Positions 33,827 to 44,367 of a DNA stretch of 58,029 nt are shown here, piece after piece (within the stretch, counting starts at the first letter, position 1; every line of letters begins with the position of its first letter). The notes beneath the pieces were generated by a model. That model saw only the letters and a list, made by a program, of their open reading frames with translations, was not told the origin of the DNA and ran no database searches. This DNA comes from an uncultured Thalassolituus sp. (lineage in GTDB: Bacteria > Pseudomonadota > Gammaproteobacteria > Pseudomonadales > Oceanobacteraceae), in the NCBI GenBank assembly GCA_913061435.1, contig CAJXUK010000016.1, positions 1 to 58,029 of the forward strand, given 5' to 3'. Position numbers and translations under genes: made by a program.

Positions 33827-36800
33827 TCATTCATACACTGTACGTCGTTTAGGGAATAAACGGCGTACTAGTACAAAGAAAAGCGGCACTAAAAAGATCC
33901 CTAAAATAGTGGCTGTAATGGTTCCACCCACAATGCCGGTGCCGATCGAAATTCGGCTATTGGCCCCAGCTCCTGAAGATAATGCCAGTGGCATAATGCC
34001 CACACCAAATGCTAATGAGGTCATAATAATTGGGCGCAAGCGCAATTTAGCCGCATGTATGGCCGAGTCTATTAACGACATGCCGCGCTGGTAAGAGGCT
34101 TCGGCAAATTCAACAATCAAGATCGCATTCTTAGAAGCTAAGCCCATAGTGGTGAGCAGGGCTACTTGGAAATAAATATCGTTTTCTAGCCCGCGCATTG
34201 TAGTCGCTAAGGCAGCACCGACAACCCCTAATGGGATTACCAGCATAACCGAAAACGGTACCGACCAGCTTTCGTATAGCGCCGCTAGGGCCAAAAATAC
34301 CACCAAGATCGATAGCGCATACAACAAGCTGGATTGTCCGCTCGACAGTTTTTCTTGATACGACAAGCCGCTCCAAGAATAGCTGAGTTTGCCTTGGCCG
34401 ATCTCTGCGGTTAAGCGTTCCATTTCGGCCATGGCTTGGCCAGAGCTAACGCCCGCAGCAGCTGCGCCATTAATACTAATAGAGGCAATGCCGTTAAAGC
34501 GCGATAAGCTTTGTGGGGCGTTAGACCAAGACGAAGTGCTAAATGCCGAAAAAGGTGTCATGGTGGTTTCGCCATTCGCGTCTCTTCCTCTTACATGCCA
34601 ACGGCCTAAGTCTTCTGGCTTGGAACGAAATTGTGCGTCGCTGGCAATGTACACTTTTTTCACGCGGCCATTATCAATAAAGTCGTTAACGTAACTGCCT
34701 GCCCAAGCGGAGGTAAGGGTATTGGCAACATCGGGTAGTGCCAACCCTAAGGCGGTGGCTTTGCCGTTGTCTATGTCAATTTTAAGTTGCGGTGTTTGGC
34801 CTAACGCGCCTTCGCGAATACCAACTAATAACTCACTTTGGCGAGCTTGCGCGACTAATTCATTTTTTAATTCGGTCAGTTCTTCACGGGATGTGCCTGC
34901 AGCGGCTTGCAGTTCAAAGCTAAAGCCGTTGCTTTGCCCAAGGCCGCGAATTACGGGTGGCGATAACGCAAAGATATTGGCGTCGCGCACGTTGGCTAAG
35001 TTTTTATTCATGCGCTGCACCAAAGCATCCACACTTTGCTCTTCGCTGTCGCGCTGATCCCAAGGTTTTAGGGCTAAAAATCCCATACCGGCATTTTGGC
35101 CACTGCCCGAGAAGTTAAAACCGGCAATAGAGAAGGTTCTTATAACGGTGTCGGCTTCTTCTTGAGCTAAGTATTGTTCTACTTGCTGGGCTACGTCGCG
35201 GGTACGTTTAATAGAGGCGCCCGAAGGTAGATTGATCTGGAACATGGCGCTGCCTTGGTCTTCTTTGGGTAAGAAGCCGGTTGGCATACGCGTAATTAAC
35301 ACCGCTAAAATTGCAATGATGATGCCGTAAAAAAGCAACCAGCGGTATTTGCGGTTGATGATTTTGCTAACGTAGATTGTATAAGCGTCGGTAAAGCGGT
35401 TGAAGTGACGATTGAAACGAGCAAAAAACCCGCGCTGTGTGCTGGCCGGTGCAAGTGTTTTTGGTTCTTTGTGAACCAACAAGCTGGCGCATAAAGTGGG
35501 GGTTAAGGTAAGTGCAACAATGACCGAAAGTACCATAGACGACACAATCGCGATGGAAAATTGCTGATAAATAACACCGGTCGAGCCGCCAAAAAACGCC
35601 ATGGGCAAAAACACTGCCGACAACACAATACCTATACCGACCAAGGCGCTGCTGATTTCTGCCATAGATTCAATAGTGGCATCGCGGGGCGATAGGTTTT
35701 TCTCGTGCATGAGCCGTTCTACGTTTTCGACCACCACAATGGCGTCGTCAACTAATAAGCCAATCGAAAGCACAATACCAAACATGGTGAGGGTATTGAT
35801 CGAAAAGCCAAATGCGGCGAGTACGCCAAAAGTGCCCAGCAATACAATGGGTACCGCAATGGCTGGAATTAAGGTGGCGCGCCAGTTTTGTAGAAATAGC
35901 CACATAACCAAAACAACCAATACAATGGCTTCGGCGAGGGTTTTAACCACTTCGTTAATCGATATTTTAATGAAGTCGGTGCTGTCGCGTGGGAAGGTGT
36001 ATTGATAGCCGTCGGGTAAGTTTTTAGCCAGTTCGGCGACTTTGTCTTTTACCCGTGTGGCGGTATCAAGAGCGTTAGCACCGGGGGATAGCATAATCGC
36101 GATGCCAGAGGCAGGGTAGCCGTTTAAGCGCGGAATGGCGTAATAACGTTCGCTGCCAATTTCTACCCGGGCAACGTCACTCAAGAGTACGTTAGCGCCG
36201 CTGGGGTCGTATTTGATGATGATGTTACGAAATTCTTCTGGGCTCGACATCAGTGATTGGGCGGTAACGGTGGCGTTGAGTTCTTGCGTGTCGGCAGACG
36301 GCATGCCGCCAATTTTACCCGCTGGCACTTGTACGTTTTGACCGCGCAACGCGTTAGATATATCAGAAGGCATTAACTTAAACGCAGCCAGTTTGTCAGG
36401 GTCTAGCCAAATGCGCATGGCGTAGCGGGAGCCAAATACGCGAATGTCGCCCACGCCTTCAATACGCGCTAGGCTGTCTTGAAAGTTGGACGCTATGTAG
36501 TCAGAAATATCCGATGCGCTGGATTCGCTGGTGGTGTCGTAAAGCGCGGTCACTAATAAATAATCGCTGTTCGATTTGGTAACCGTAACCCCTTGTGCCT
36601 GCACCGATTCTGGAAGGCGTGAGTTAACCTGCGCGACTTTGTTTTGCACTTGTACCTGAGCGTAGTCAGGGTCGGTGCCTTGTTCAAAGGTGATTTGCAC
36701 CGAGGCCGAACCGTCGGATGTGCTGGACGAAGAAAAGTACAGTAGGCCGTCTAGCCCGGTGAGCTGTTGCTCTAAAATTTGGGTGACGCTGTTTTCAACG

Positions 36801-36970
36801 GTGGTTGCGTCGGCTCCGGTATAGCTGGTTTTTACACTGATCACCGGTGGCGCAATGTTAGGGTATTGGGCGACGGGCAACGAAAAAATAGCCCCTAAGC
36901 CGGTTAACATAATGATGATCGAGATTACCCAAGCAAACACCGGGCGGTCGATAAAGAAGCGAGAAAACAT
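33827..36970 (-). CDS. RND multidrug efflux transporter, HAE1 (AcrB/MexB) family
   Basis: A 1047-residue inner-membrane pump with 12 membrane helices and two large periplasmic loops. The start MFSRFFIDRPVFAWVISIIIML is typical of AcrB-like proteins. The proton-relay aspartate pair is in GLLVDDAIVVVENVER, and GFLPKEDQGSAMFQINLPSGAS opens the second periplasmic loop. It would export hydrophobic drugs, bile-like compounds or solvents using the proton gradient. It sits 3 bp after the adaptor gene, forming an operon. No outer-membrane factor gene or TetR regulator is adjacent, so it must use a channel encoded elsewhere. Confidence 0.94.
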   Translation of the reverse strand: MFSRFFIDRPVFAWVISIIIMLTGLGAIFSLPVAQYPNIAPPVISVKTSYTGADATTVENSVTQILEQQLTGLDGLLYFSSSSTSDGSASVQITFEQGTDPDYAQVQVQNKVAQVNSRLPESVQAQGVTVTKSNSDYLLVTALYDTTSESSASDISDYIASNFQDSLARIEGVGDIRVFGSRYAMRIWLDPDKLAAFKLMPSDISNALRGQNVQVPAGKIGGMPSADTQELNATVTAQSLMSSPEEFRNIIIKYDPSGANVLLSDVARVEIGSERYYAIPRLNGYPASGIAIMLSPGANALDTATRVKDKVAELAKNLPDGYQYTFPRDSTDFIKISINEVVKTLAEAIVLVVLVMWLFLQNWRATLIPAIAVPIVLLGTFGVLAAFGFSINTLTMFGIVLSIGLLVDDAIVVVENVERLMHEKNLSPRDATIESMAEISSALVGIGIVLSAVFLPMAFFGGSTGVIYQQFSIAIVSSMVLSVIVALTLTPTLCASLLVHKEPKTLAPASTQRGFFARFNRHFNRFTDAYTIYVSKIINRKYRWLLFYGIIIAILAVLITRMPTGFLPKEDQGSAMFQINLPSGASIKRTRDVAQQVEQYLAQEEADTVIRTFSIAGFNFSGSGQNAGMGFLALKPWDQRDSEEQSVDALVQRMNKNLANVRDANIFALSPPVIRGLGQSNGFSFELQAAAGTSREELTELKNELVAQARQSELLVGIREGALGQTPQLKIDIDNGKATALGLALPDVANTLTSAWAGSYVNDFIDNGRVKKVYIASDAQFRSKPEDLGRWHVRGRDANGETTMTPFSAFSTSSWSNAPQSLSRFNGIASISINGAAAAGVSSGQAMAEMERLTAEIGQGKLSYSWSGLSYQEKLSSGQSSLLYALSILVVFLALAALYESWSVPFSVMLVIPLGVVGAALATTMRGLENDIYFQVALLTTMGLASKNAILIVEFAEASYQRGMSLIDSAIHAAKLRLRPIIMTSLAFGVGIMPLALSSGAGANSRISIGTGIVGGTITATILGIFLVPLFFVLVRRLFPKRRTVYE

Positions 36971-36973
36971 GGT

Positions 36974-38152
36974 TTATTGCTCCTGTTCGCTGGCGTTCAT
37001 TAAAAAGGGATTAACCTCACTGCCGGGGCGCACTTTAACAGTGCCTTCTACTAATACTTTGTCGCCAGTGGCTAAACCACTGCCAATTAACCATTGGTCA
37101 TTAACCGCTGCTAGGGTTTCGACGGCGCGTTTCTCAATGATGTTGTCGGAGTTGATCACATACGCGTAGGCGCTGCCGTTGGCGTTGTGATAAATGCCTT
37201 GCTGAGGCACTAAAATGGCTTTTTCGTCGATGGCGTCGTTAACGCTGGCACGCACAAACATGCCGGGCAGTAAAACGGTGTTGGTATTATCAAATTCGGC
37301 GCGTAAGGTAACGCTGCCGGTTGCTGGATCGACGGATAATTCTTGGGTGATTAATTTTCCGCTTTGCGAGTACGTGCTGCCATTTTCTAGGGTTAACGTT
37401 ACTTCAGACGTGCCGGCCTTGATACCCGATTGGGTGTTGTGAGTGTGCATAAGCTGGTGCAATTTTAAAACGTCGGCACTGCTTTTTTGCATGTCGACAT
37501 AAATCGGGTTTAGGGTTCGAATAATCGCCAGTGGCTGAGTTTGGCCAGCGGTTACTAGGGCACCTTCGGTCACATGGGATAAACCAATATGGCCTGTAAT
37601 TGTGGCTTTTATTTGGCTGAATTCTAAATTAATAGCCGCGCTTTCTAGGGCCGCTTGAAATTTTTCGATGTTGGCTTGGGCTTCTAAAAATGTAGCGCGG
37701 GCGTCGTCGGCGTCTTGTTGTGAGATGCCTTGTTGGCCCAGTAGATTACGATAGCGTTTGTCTTTTAAGCGAGCGGTTTCCAGTGAGGCTTTGGCGCTGT
37801 TAAGGTTGGCTTTGGCTTCGTTAAAAGCCGCTTGAAACGTGGCGGGGTCGATTTGATACAGCAGTTGGCCTTTTTTAACAAAACTGCCTTCGTTAAAAAA
37901 ACGTTTTTGCACAATCCCACTAATTTGTGGCCTAACTTGGGCAACTCGAGAGGCGGTAACGCGCCCTTGCATTTCGCTATTAATCGCATGGCGGGTGGTG
38001 GTTACTTCGATATAGGATACATCGGGTATGCGTTTGAGTTTGACTTGAGTTTCTTTATCTTGGCAACCACTTAAAACAAGCGTAGATAGCAAAGCGGTGG
38101 CTAATGCCATTGTGCTTGTGCGTATAGAAAATTGACCGAGTGAGAATCTCAT
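36974..38152 (-). CDS. RND periplasmic adaptor lipoprotein (AcrA/MexA-like)
   Basis: A 392-residue membrane-fusion protein that links the pump to an outer-membrane channel. The signal peptide ends in a lipobox LVLSGC, so it is anchored by lipid. The barrel-sandwich hybrid motif VRPQISGIVQKRFFNEGSFVKKGQLLYQIDP is followed by an alpha-helical hairpin (~100-170) and the returning lipoyl half IKATITGHIGLSHVTEGALV, then the beta-barrel region ending KVRPGSEVNP. It is first in the two-gene efflux operon. Confidence 0.93.
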   Translation of the reverse strand: MRFSLGQFSIRTSTMALATALLSTLVLSGCQDKETQVKLKRIPDVSYIEVTTTRHAINSEMQGRVTASRVAQVRPQISGIVQKRFFNEGSFVKKGQLLYQIDPATFQAAFNEAKANLNSAKASLETARLKDKRYRNLLGQQGISQQDADDARATFLEAQANIEKFQAALESAAINLEFSQIKATITGHIGLSHVTEGALVTAGQTQPLAIIRTLNPIYVDMQKSSADVLKLHQLMHTHNTQSGIKAGTSEVTLTLENGSTYSQSGKLITQELSVDPATGSVTLRAEFDNTNTVLLPGMFVRASVNDAIDEKAILVPQQGIYHNANGSAYAYVINSDNIIEKRAVETLAAVNDQWLIGSGLATGDKVLVEGTVKVRPGSEVNPFLMNASEQEQ

Positions 38153-38239
38153 AGCTACGTCCCTTAAAATAAGATCAAATCAAAACAGATTAAATATAAG
38201 GCAACAGTTATAGGCGAGTAGTGGCTAAAACACTAGGGG

Positions 38240-38276
38240 AAAAGACAAAAATAGCACCTTCTTGAGTAAGAAGGTG
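38240..38276 (-). terminator. Rho-independent terminator of the mrp operon
   Basis: A perfect 9-bp stem (38255-38263 with 38268-38276, loop GAGT) is followed on the minus strand by a T-rich stretch (CTATTTTTGTCTTTT). It lies 14 bases past the mrpG stop. Confidence 0.8.
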
Positions 38277-38289
38277 TGTTCCATTTTTG

Positions 38290-38661
38290 TTAGGCGCTGT
38301 GTTCTTCAGAACTTTCGCGTTTTCGCGCATTTTTGGCAGAGGTTTTGCCCGTTGTGCGGTCAATTATATGTAGCTTGTGATGCAAGGCCGTCTTGGCGAT
38401 CATGTGGGCAGTCACCGGCGCAGTGATTAATAAAAATAGGGTAATTAGCAGCTCGTGCAAGCTCAGGTAGCCTTGCTGGTACGTGATCATTACCGACGAG
38501 GCAACCAATAAGCTACCCATGCCTAATGTAGTGGCTTTGGTAGGCGCGTGTAGGCGCGTATAAAAATCAGGCAGTTTGGCCAGCCCCAGCGAGCCAATAA
38601 AAACAAAAACACCGCCAAAAATTAAAAAAGCGGATACAACAACTTCGATCCAAAATTCCAT
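38290..38661 (-). CDS. mrpG: Mrp Na+/H+ antiporter subunit G
   Basis: A 123-residue small membrane subunit of the Mrp complex. It shows the MrpG pattern of three helices with GGVFVFIGSLGLAKLPDFYTRLHAPTKATTLG early on, the strongly conserved part of the family, and a charged C-terminal tail. It is last in the operon, 50 bp after mrpF, and followed by a terminator. Confidence 0.92.
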   Translation of the reverse strand: MEFWIEVVVSAFLIFGGVFVFIGSLGLAKLPDFYTRLHAPTKATTLGMGSLLVASSVMITYQQGYLSLHELLITLFLLITAPVTAHMIAKTALHHKLHIIDRTTGKTSAKNARKRESSEEHSA

Positions 38662-38711
38662 GATATTTTCCTAAGTAATAAACAGGTGAGTTGAGTGGCT
38701 AACCATTATTG

Positions 38712-38981
38712 CTACTCAATTAAATCGCCGCGCAGTATGTATTTGCACATGGCGACGGTGCTCACAAATCCCAGCATGGCTATCAATAATGCTGCTTCAA
38801 AATACAACGCAGTACCCGCGGATATACCAAATAAAATGATTAAGGCGATGCTGTTAATGTACATGGTATCGAGTGCCAGAATCCGATCGGGGCGGCCTGG
38901 GCCTTTAAACAAACGCCACAAATTAAGCATTAGTGATATGCACACTAGAGTGGTTGAGATCATTATGGCGGTGCTTAACAT
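38712..38981 (-). CDS. mrpF: Mrp Na+/H+ antiporter subunit F
   Basis: An 89-residue, three-helix subunit. The conserved core GPGRPDRILALDTMYIN after the first helix identifies MrpF (PhaF). Its start overlaps the mrpE stop by 7 bp. Confidence 0.92.
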   Translation of the reverse strand: MLSTAIMISTTLVCISLMLNLWRLFKGPGRPDRILALDTMYINSIALIILFGISAGTALYFEAALLIAMLGFVSTVAMCKYILRGDLIE

Positions 38982-39478
38982 GCAAAAATCTCCGTAAGGG
39001 GTTGCTCATAACGTTGTTTAATCGTGGCAATTAGTTCGTCTTTGTCGGTCATGTGCAATACGTGTACGTACAGCCAATTTTTATCTTCTGATACTTCGGC
39101 GCTTACCGTGCCCGGTGTCAGTGAGACTGTGCTGGCTAAAATGGTGATGGGCAGTTCATTAACAATATCAATGGGTACAGCAATAAAAGCCGGCTGTAAT
39201 TTTTTGCTGGGCCCTAGTACCAATAAAGCTACTTCAAAGTTGGCAACAATAATGTCGCCCAATACCATGATTGCGTAACGAATCATGATCAATGGCCTAT
39301 GAAAGCGTGGCTGCGGATTTTGCATGCCTGCAGTCAGCATGGGGATGGTGAGTGCTAAAAATGACCCTAGCACAATATGACCAAACGATACGGTGTTGTT
39401 GAGCAACAGCCAAACAATTAGCAGTAATACCGAATGAAACGGCATGGGTAGAAAGCGAAAACGAGGTTGAGGGTTCAT
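38975..39478 (-). CDS. mrpE: Mrp Na+/H+ antiporter subunit E
   Basis: A 167-residue subunit with two or three N-terminal membrane segments and a soluble C-terminal domain. The signature ILASTVSLTPGTVSAEVSEDKNWLYVHVLH is characteristic of MrpE. It overlaps mrpD by one base and mrpF by seven, as expected for tightly coupled translation. Confidence 0.92.
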   Translation of the reverse strand: MNPQPRFRFLPMPFHSVLLLIVWLLLNNTVSFGHIVLGSFLALTIPMLTAGMQNPQPRFHRPLIMIRYAIMVLGDIIVANFEVALLVLGPSKKLQPAFIAVPIDIVNELPITILASTVSLTPGTVSAEVSEDKNWLYVHVLHMTDKDELIATIKQRYEQPLTEIFAC

Positions 39479-41013
39479 TATTGCGCTCCTTTAATTTGGT
39501 TATGTTGCAGCAAGGCATCTACGGTTTGCGATGTATCGTGAAGTTGGCTCGCCGCTGCACGAGTAAACTCAATAACCGGGTCGCCAAAAATAACCAGTAA
39601 CGGAGACGTTAGCAGTAACAACACCACTGCCATTACTTTTAACGGATGAATGGGGTCGCTATTGTTAATGCTGTTGCTGCTGCTGGTTTTTGAATAACGC
39701 CAGAACAGCGTGGTGCCGGCGCGAGAGATGGCGATTAAGGAGGCAACACTGGCAAGCAAGACAAAGCCCCATACCCAGCTCATTTCAGTTGCGCCCTCGG
39801 CAGATTGTAAAATTAATACCTTACCTAAAAAGCCAGATAATGGCGGTAAGCCGACAACGGTTAGAGCGGCAAAAAAGAACGCAATACCAATAGGCGTGTT
39901 GTGCGGCATTTTACGCGCAACTACATAGCGGTCTTCGGATTTACCCCGTTGTTTGCTCACTAAATCGGCAATTAAAAATAACGCGCCCGTGATGAGGGTG
40001 GAGTGGATCATATAATACAAACCCGCAGCGGTAGCGGCTTCGCGTTGCATGGCAATGGTCAAAATAAGCGTACCGACCGAAACAATCACTAAGTTAGCGG
40101 TGGTAAGGCGTAAGCTGGGGCTGGCTAAGACGCCAACAGCACCAATTACGATAGTGAGTATGCCCATGGGCCATAACCACGGAATAGCGATGCTGGCCAG
40201 CGGGCCGGCGTCGACGCCAAAAATCACATTGTTAACGCGCAAAATACTGTAAATACCGACCTTGGTCATGATCGCGAACAAGGCAGCAACCGGTGCACTG
40301 GCAGCGGCATAGGTTTTGGGTAGCCAAAAGTTCAGCGGTAAAATAGCGGCTTTTAAACCAAACACGACTAACAGCAATAACCCACCGGATTTAGCAAGGG
40401 CTTGTTCGTGTTCGCCCAGTAAACGTACTTTGCTGGCCATGTCGGCGATGTTGAGCGAGCCAACAGTGCCGTACAAAATACCGAGTGCAAATAAGAATAC
40501 GCTAGACGCCACTAGGTTCAAAATAACGTAATGCACGTTGGCTTTGGTTTTTTGTTTGCCGCCGCCATGAATTAGCAGGGAGTAAGAGGCGATGAGTAAC
40601 ACTTCAAAGAAAACGAATAGGTTAAATAAATCACCGGTTAAGAATGCGCCGTTAACCCCCATGATTTGGAACATAAACAATGGGTGAAAATACATGCCTT
40701 CTTTGTCGTCGCCCGCAGTGGCGTATATTAAAGCGCCTAAACCTAAAGCTGAGGTTAGTAGTACCATCATGGTCGATAAGCGGTCGGCCACTAAGCTGAT
40801 ACCAAACGGCGGTTCCCAGCCACCTAATATGTACAGTTGTGTGCCTTGGTTGTGGCTCACAAGTAATAAATAAGTAGAGGTAATTAATAACAACACCATG
40901 CTAACAATAGAAAACAGGCGATGGCGGTCTATCGATTTACTTAATGGTGGCAGCAGCATAAGCAGTGCTGCCAACATCGGTATTAAAATAGGAAGTATCG
41001 GCAGGTGTTGCAT
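39478..41013 (-). CDS. mrpD: Mrp Na+/H+ antiporter subunit D
   Basis: A 511-residue, about 14-helix protein homologous to the proton-pumping subunits of respiratory complex I. It has the conserved MGVNGAFLTGDLFNLFVFFEVLLI with membrane-embedded glutamate and LPLNFWLPKTYAAASAPVAALF with lysine. It is one of the two ion-translocating modules of the complex. One-base overlaps join it to mrpC and mrpE. Confidence 0.94.
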   Translation of the reverse strand: MQHLPILPILIPMLAALLMLLPPLSKSIDRHRLFSIVSMVLLLITSTYLLLVSHNQGTQLYILGGWEPPFGISLVADRLSTMMVLLTSALGLGALIYATAGDDKEGMYFHPLFMFQIMGVNGAFLTGDLFNLFVFFEVLLIASYSLLIHGGGKQKTKANVHYVILNLVASSVFLFALGILYGTVGSLNIADMASKVRLLGEHEQALAKSGGLLLLVVFGLKAAILPLNFWLPKTYAAASAPVAALFAIMTKVGIYSILRVNNVIFGVDAGPLASIAIPWLWPMGILTIVIGAVGVLASPSLRLTTANLVIVSVGTLILTIAMQREAATAAGLYYMIHSTLITGALFLIADLVSKQRGKSEDRYVVARKMPHNTPIGIAFFFAALTVVGLPPLSGFLGKVLILQSAEGATEMSWVWGFVLLASVASLIAISRAGTTLFWRYSKTSSSNSINNSDPIHPLKVMAVVLLLLTSPLLVIFGDPVIEFTRAAASQLHDTSQTVDALLQHNQIKGAQ

Positions 41014-41378
41014 TAACCATTCCTTTTATCTGATGCGATGGATTTGGTGGCGTGGTCGGGTGATTGACCATCAACGTGGTCGTTACCTTGGTCGGCTCGC
41101 GAACGCATGGCTAAAATTACTAAAAATGCGGTCATGGCAAAGCCGATTACAATGGCGGTTAATACCAAGGCTTGGGGCAGTGGATCGCCGTAAACTTCTG
41201 ATTGCCCTAGTACAGCTGCACCGTCGACGGTTAAGCGGCCACTAGCGAATAAAAATAAGTTAACGGCGTAAGACAGCATGGTTAACCCAATCACTACGGT
41301 GAATGTGCGCCCACGCAGTACTAAGAAAAATCCACAGGTGGTTAAAATGCCTACGCAAATTGCAAAAATGGCTTCCAT
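41013..41378 (-). CDS. mrpC: Mrp Na+/H+ antiporter subunit C
   Basis: A 121-residue NuoK-like subunit with three helices: GLTMLSYAVNLFLFASGRL and DPLPQALVLTAIVIGFAMTAFLVILAMR are the family landmarks. A charged tail of about 25 residues follows. Its start overlaps the stop of the fused mrpA gene by one base. Confidence 0.93.
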   Translation of the reverse strand: MEAIFAICVGILTTCGFFLVLRGRTFTVVIGLTMLSYAVNLFLFASGRLTVDGAAVLGQSEVYGDPLPQALVLTAIVIGFAMTAFLVILAMRSRADQGNDHVDGQSPDHATKSIASDKRNG

Positions 41379-44191
41379 TATTCGTTCACCTTCTCTTCAA
41401 CACGTTCGGTGGTGGTTAATTTACCCAGGTTGGCCAAAATCAGCAGAACAGCGCCAACAACGGTTAGGTAAACCCCTAGATCAAATATTAATGCACTGGC
41501 CAATTCAAATTCGCCGATCAACGGCAGGCTAAAGTAATCGAACCAGGTGCTAAGGAATGGTTTACCAAATATCCAGCTGCCAAGACCGGTTGCGGTGGCG
41601 ATTAAAATACCGCCAGCAATCATCCATTGGTAATCTAGTTTCATACGCGGTTTGATCCACATAACGCCGTTGGCAATGTATTGCTGAACGATGGCAACTG
41701 AGGTGATTAAACCTGCGATAAAGCCACCGCCCGGTAGGTTGTGACCGCGCAAGAATATAAACGCCGATACCAATAACGCTAACGGTAATAGGCTTTGTGA
41801 GACCATGGCCAACATCATTGGGTGTGGATCGTTATTCCATAAGCGACCTTTGTCGTCGCGTGTAGGAACATAAATACGCATTTTGGAAATCAGCTTAAAG
41901 ATACCCAATGCGGCAATACCCAATACGGTGATTTCGCCCAAGGTATCAAAGCCTCGGAAGTCGACCAAGATAACGTTGACAACGTTGGTGCCGCCACCGC
42001 CGGTTTTACTGTTGGCGATAAAGAAATCAGAGATGGTTTCGACAGGCATCGTTAGCATGGCAAAACACAAGGTGCCGATAATACAACCAATAATGGCCGA
42101 TACGGTGAGGTCGACACTTAAACGGCGGTTGCTCGATTCTTTTTGCGTGCTTTGCGGTAAAAAGTACAGCGCTAACAACAGCAAAATAATAGTAACGATT
42201 TCTACCGATAGCTGAGTAAGGGCTAAATCCGGTGCAGAGAATTTAGCAAATGCCAGCGAGACGATTAGCCCGACCACCGATAAGAAGATCAGTGACATAA
42301 AGCGTTTTCGGTGCCAGATCACAGTAGCAATAGCGCTAAAGATCAGCAGCAGTGCGGCAATAATGGCAACGCCATCAACCGGCAGTTGCGCACGCGACCC
42401 CATATTTTCGGTGAGGGATAACAGTGGGTAGGCGCTCATAACTAAAATGAACAATAACATTAAAAAGATGTAGCGCTGCAATGAGCCATTTTCTATCGCG
42501 CCCATTAGGCGTTGGCTAAAGCGTACGATTTTTTGAACGCTGTCTTCAAATATGTATTTGGCGTCGGGCTCACTAAAGTGCGATTGAAAATCAAATAAGT
42601 GGCGGCGGTTATAGTAAATTGTAATACCGCCCACTAACGCTAAAAAGCTCATAAACAGTGGGATATTAAAACCGTGCCAAATAGACAAGCTGTAGGTAGG
42701 TACTTCGGTGGCCATTACAGCAAAGGCGGCTGAGTGTAATAAGTCACCCACAAAAAATGCAGGGAAGATACCCACTGCCAGACACAGAACCACTAAAATC
42801 TCCATCGGCACTTTCATGTAGCGAGGTGGCTCATGAGGTGTCTTGGGCAAGTCGACGGGTTCGCCGTTAAAAAATACATCGTGAATAAAGCGCAACGAGT
42901 AAGCCACAGAGAAAGCCGCGCCTACAGTTGCTAATAATGGAATCATCCAAGACAACGATCCCAGCATGCTTTGATCTAGGGTTTCGGCAAAGAACATTTC
43001 TTTGGATAAGAAACCGTTCAGTAAAGGCACGCCTGCCATCGACAGAGCCGCAACGATGGCAAGGGTCGCGGTGTAGGGCATAAATTTGGCTAAACCGTGG
43101 AGTTTGCGCATATCACGGGAGCCGGTTTCGTGATCAATAATACCCGCCGCCATAAACAATGAGGCTTTAAAGGTGGCGTGGTTAATAATATGGAACACCG
43201 CAGCGACCGCAGCCAGTGTGGAGTTTAAACCCAATAAGAGGGTAATTAAGCCCAAGTGGCTGATGGTGGAGTATGCCAGCAAGCCTTTTAGGTCATGTTT
43301 GAATAACGCAATGTATGCGCCCAATAGCAAAGTAAATAGCCCGGTTAAACTTACAATGATGAACCATAAATCGGTGCCGGCTAAGGCTGGGTAAAAACGA
43401 CACATCAAGAAGATACCGGCTTTTACCATAGTCGCCGAGTGTAAGTAAGCACTGACTGGAGTCGGTGCCGACATGGCATGGGGCAACCAGAAGTGGAAGG
43501 GGAATTGCGCCGATTTGGTGAAGGCACCTAGCAAAACAAGTACCAAGGCGATGGGGTAGGCTGCGTGGGCTTTTAATAAATCGCCACTGGCCAGAACAAC
43601 GTCTAGGTCATAACTACCCACGATATTTCCGATCAATAATAAGCCAGCTAATAACGCTAAGCCGCCAGTGCCGGTAACGGTAAGTGCCATGCGGGCACCT
43701 TTGCGGGCTTCAGATTTGTTTGACCAAAAGCTGATCAGTAAAAACGAGCTGATGCTGGTGAGTTCCCAAAACATCCATAGTTGAATCATGTTGTTGGAGA
43801 TTACTATGCCGACCATAGCGCTCATAAACAGCATGAGGTAAGCATAAAACTGGCCCATCGAATCTTTGTCGGATAAGTAGTAACGGGCGTAAAGAATAAT
43901 GAGGAGGCCGATGCCGAGAATTAACAATAAGAAGAGCAGTGAAAGGCCATCTAGCCTAAACGAAATATCGAGTCCCATGGATGGGATCCATTCAATGGTT
44001 TGTCGCAGTGACTCCCCATCAAATATTTGGCCAACGTGCATTAATACTAAGATCAGAGACCAAGCGGGTAATATTGCGACGGATAACGCACAAAGATTAC
44101 GGCCAAAGCGTTCTGTTAACAAAGGGACTAATGTGCCTATTAGCGGCAATAGTACAACCCACATCAAATTCATAAGCAGGTAAAACTCCAA
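41378..44191 (-). CDS. mrpA: Mrp Na+/H+ antiporter subunit A fused to subunit B
   Basis: A 937-residue fusion. The N-terminal ~500 residues are the NuoL-like module ([42 protein letters not shown]). Residues ~600-770 are the MrpA-specific NuoJ-like extension ([26 protein letters not shown] and [14 protein letters not shown]). The last ~140 are MrpB ([36 protein letters not shown]). The fusion defines the six-gene group-2 Mrp type found in many Gram-negatives. The complex exports Na+ in exchange for H+, supporting salt and alkali tolerance. It is first in the operon, 176 bp after the LysR gene. Confidence 0.94.
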   Translation of the reverse strand: MEFYLLMNLMWVVLLPLIGTLVPLLTERFGRNLCALSVAILPAWSLILVLMHVGQIFDGESLRQTIEWIPSMGLDISFRLDGLSLLFLLLILGIGLLIILYARYYLSDKDSMGQFYAYLMLFMSAMVGIVISNNMIQLWMFWELTSISSFLLISFWSNKSEARKGARMALTVTGTGGLALLAGLLLIGNIVGSYDLDVVLASGDLLKAHAAYPIALVLVLLGAFTKSAQFPFHFWLPHAMSAPTPVSAYLHSATMVKAGIFLMCRFYPALAGTDLWFIIVSLTGLFTLLLGAYIALFKHDLKGLLAYSTISHLGLITLLLGLNSTLAAVAAVFHIINHATFKASLFMAAGIIDHETGSRDMRKLHGLAKFMPYTATLAIVAALSMAGVPLLNGFLSKEMFFAETLDQSMLGSLSWMIPLLATVGAAFSVAYSLRFIHDVFFNGEPVDLPKTPHEPPRYMKVPMEILVVLCLAVGIFPAFFVGDLLHSAAFAVMATEVPTYSLSIWHGFNIPLFMSFLALVGGITIYYNRRHLFDFQSHFSEPDAKYIFEDSVQKIVRFSQRLMGAIENGSLQRYIFLMLLFILVMSAYPLLSLTENMGSRAQLPVDGVAIIAALLLIFSAIATVIWHRKRFMSLIFLSVVGLIVSLAFAKFSAPDLALTQLSVEIVTIILLLLALYFLPQSTQKESSNRRLSVDLTVSAIIGCIIGTLCFAMLTMPVETISDFFIANSKTGGGGTNVVNVILVDFRGFDTLGEITVLGIAALGIFKLISKMRIYVPTRDDKGRLWNNDPHPMMLAMVSQSLLPLALLVSAFIFLRGHNLPGGGFIAGLITSVAIVQQYIANGVMWIKPRMKLDYQWMIAGGILIATATGLGSWIFGKPFLSTWFDYFSLPLIGEFELASALIFDLGVYLTVVGAVLLILANLGKLTTTERVEEKVNE

Positions 44192-44367
44192 ATTATTGGG
44201 CGATAATTCTTATAGTAGACTGATTTATAAGTATTATCTTGGTAATGCTTAATTTTTTATCATCATTGTTTACGCGTTTGATTGTACTCTGTAGATGAAA
44301 CAACAAGAAAGCTTTTGAATGTTAAATTGACGTTTTTATAACTTTTTATTCTTTGCGAAGTCCGAGT

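Noticed and set aside
35601..36005. 134-residue open frame on the plus strand inside the RND gene, and similar frames opposite mrp genes
   Set aside because: These mirror the coding frame of long membrane-protein genes, lack ribosome sites and show no family motifs.
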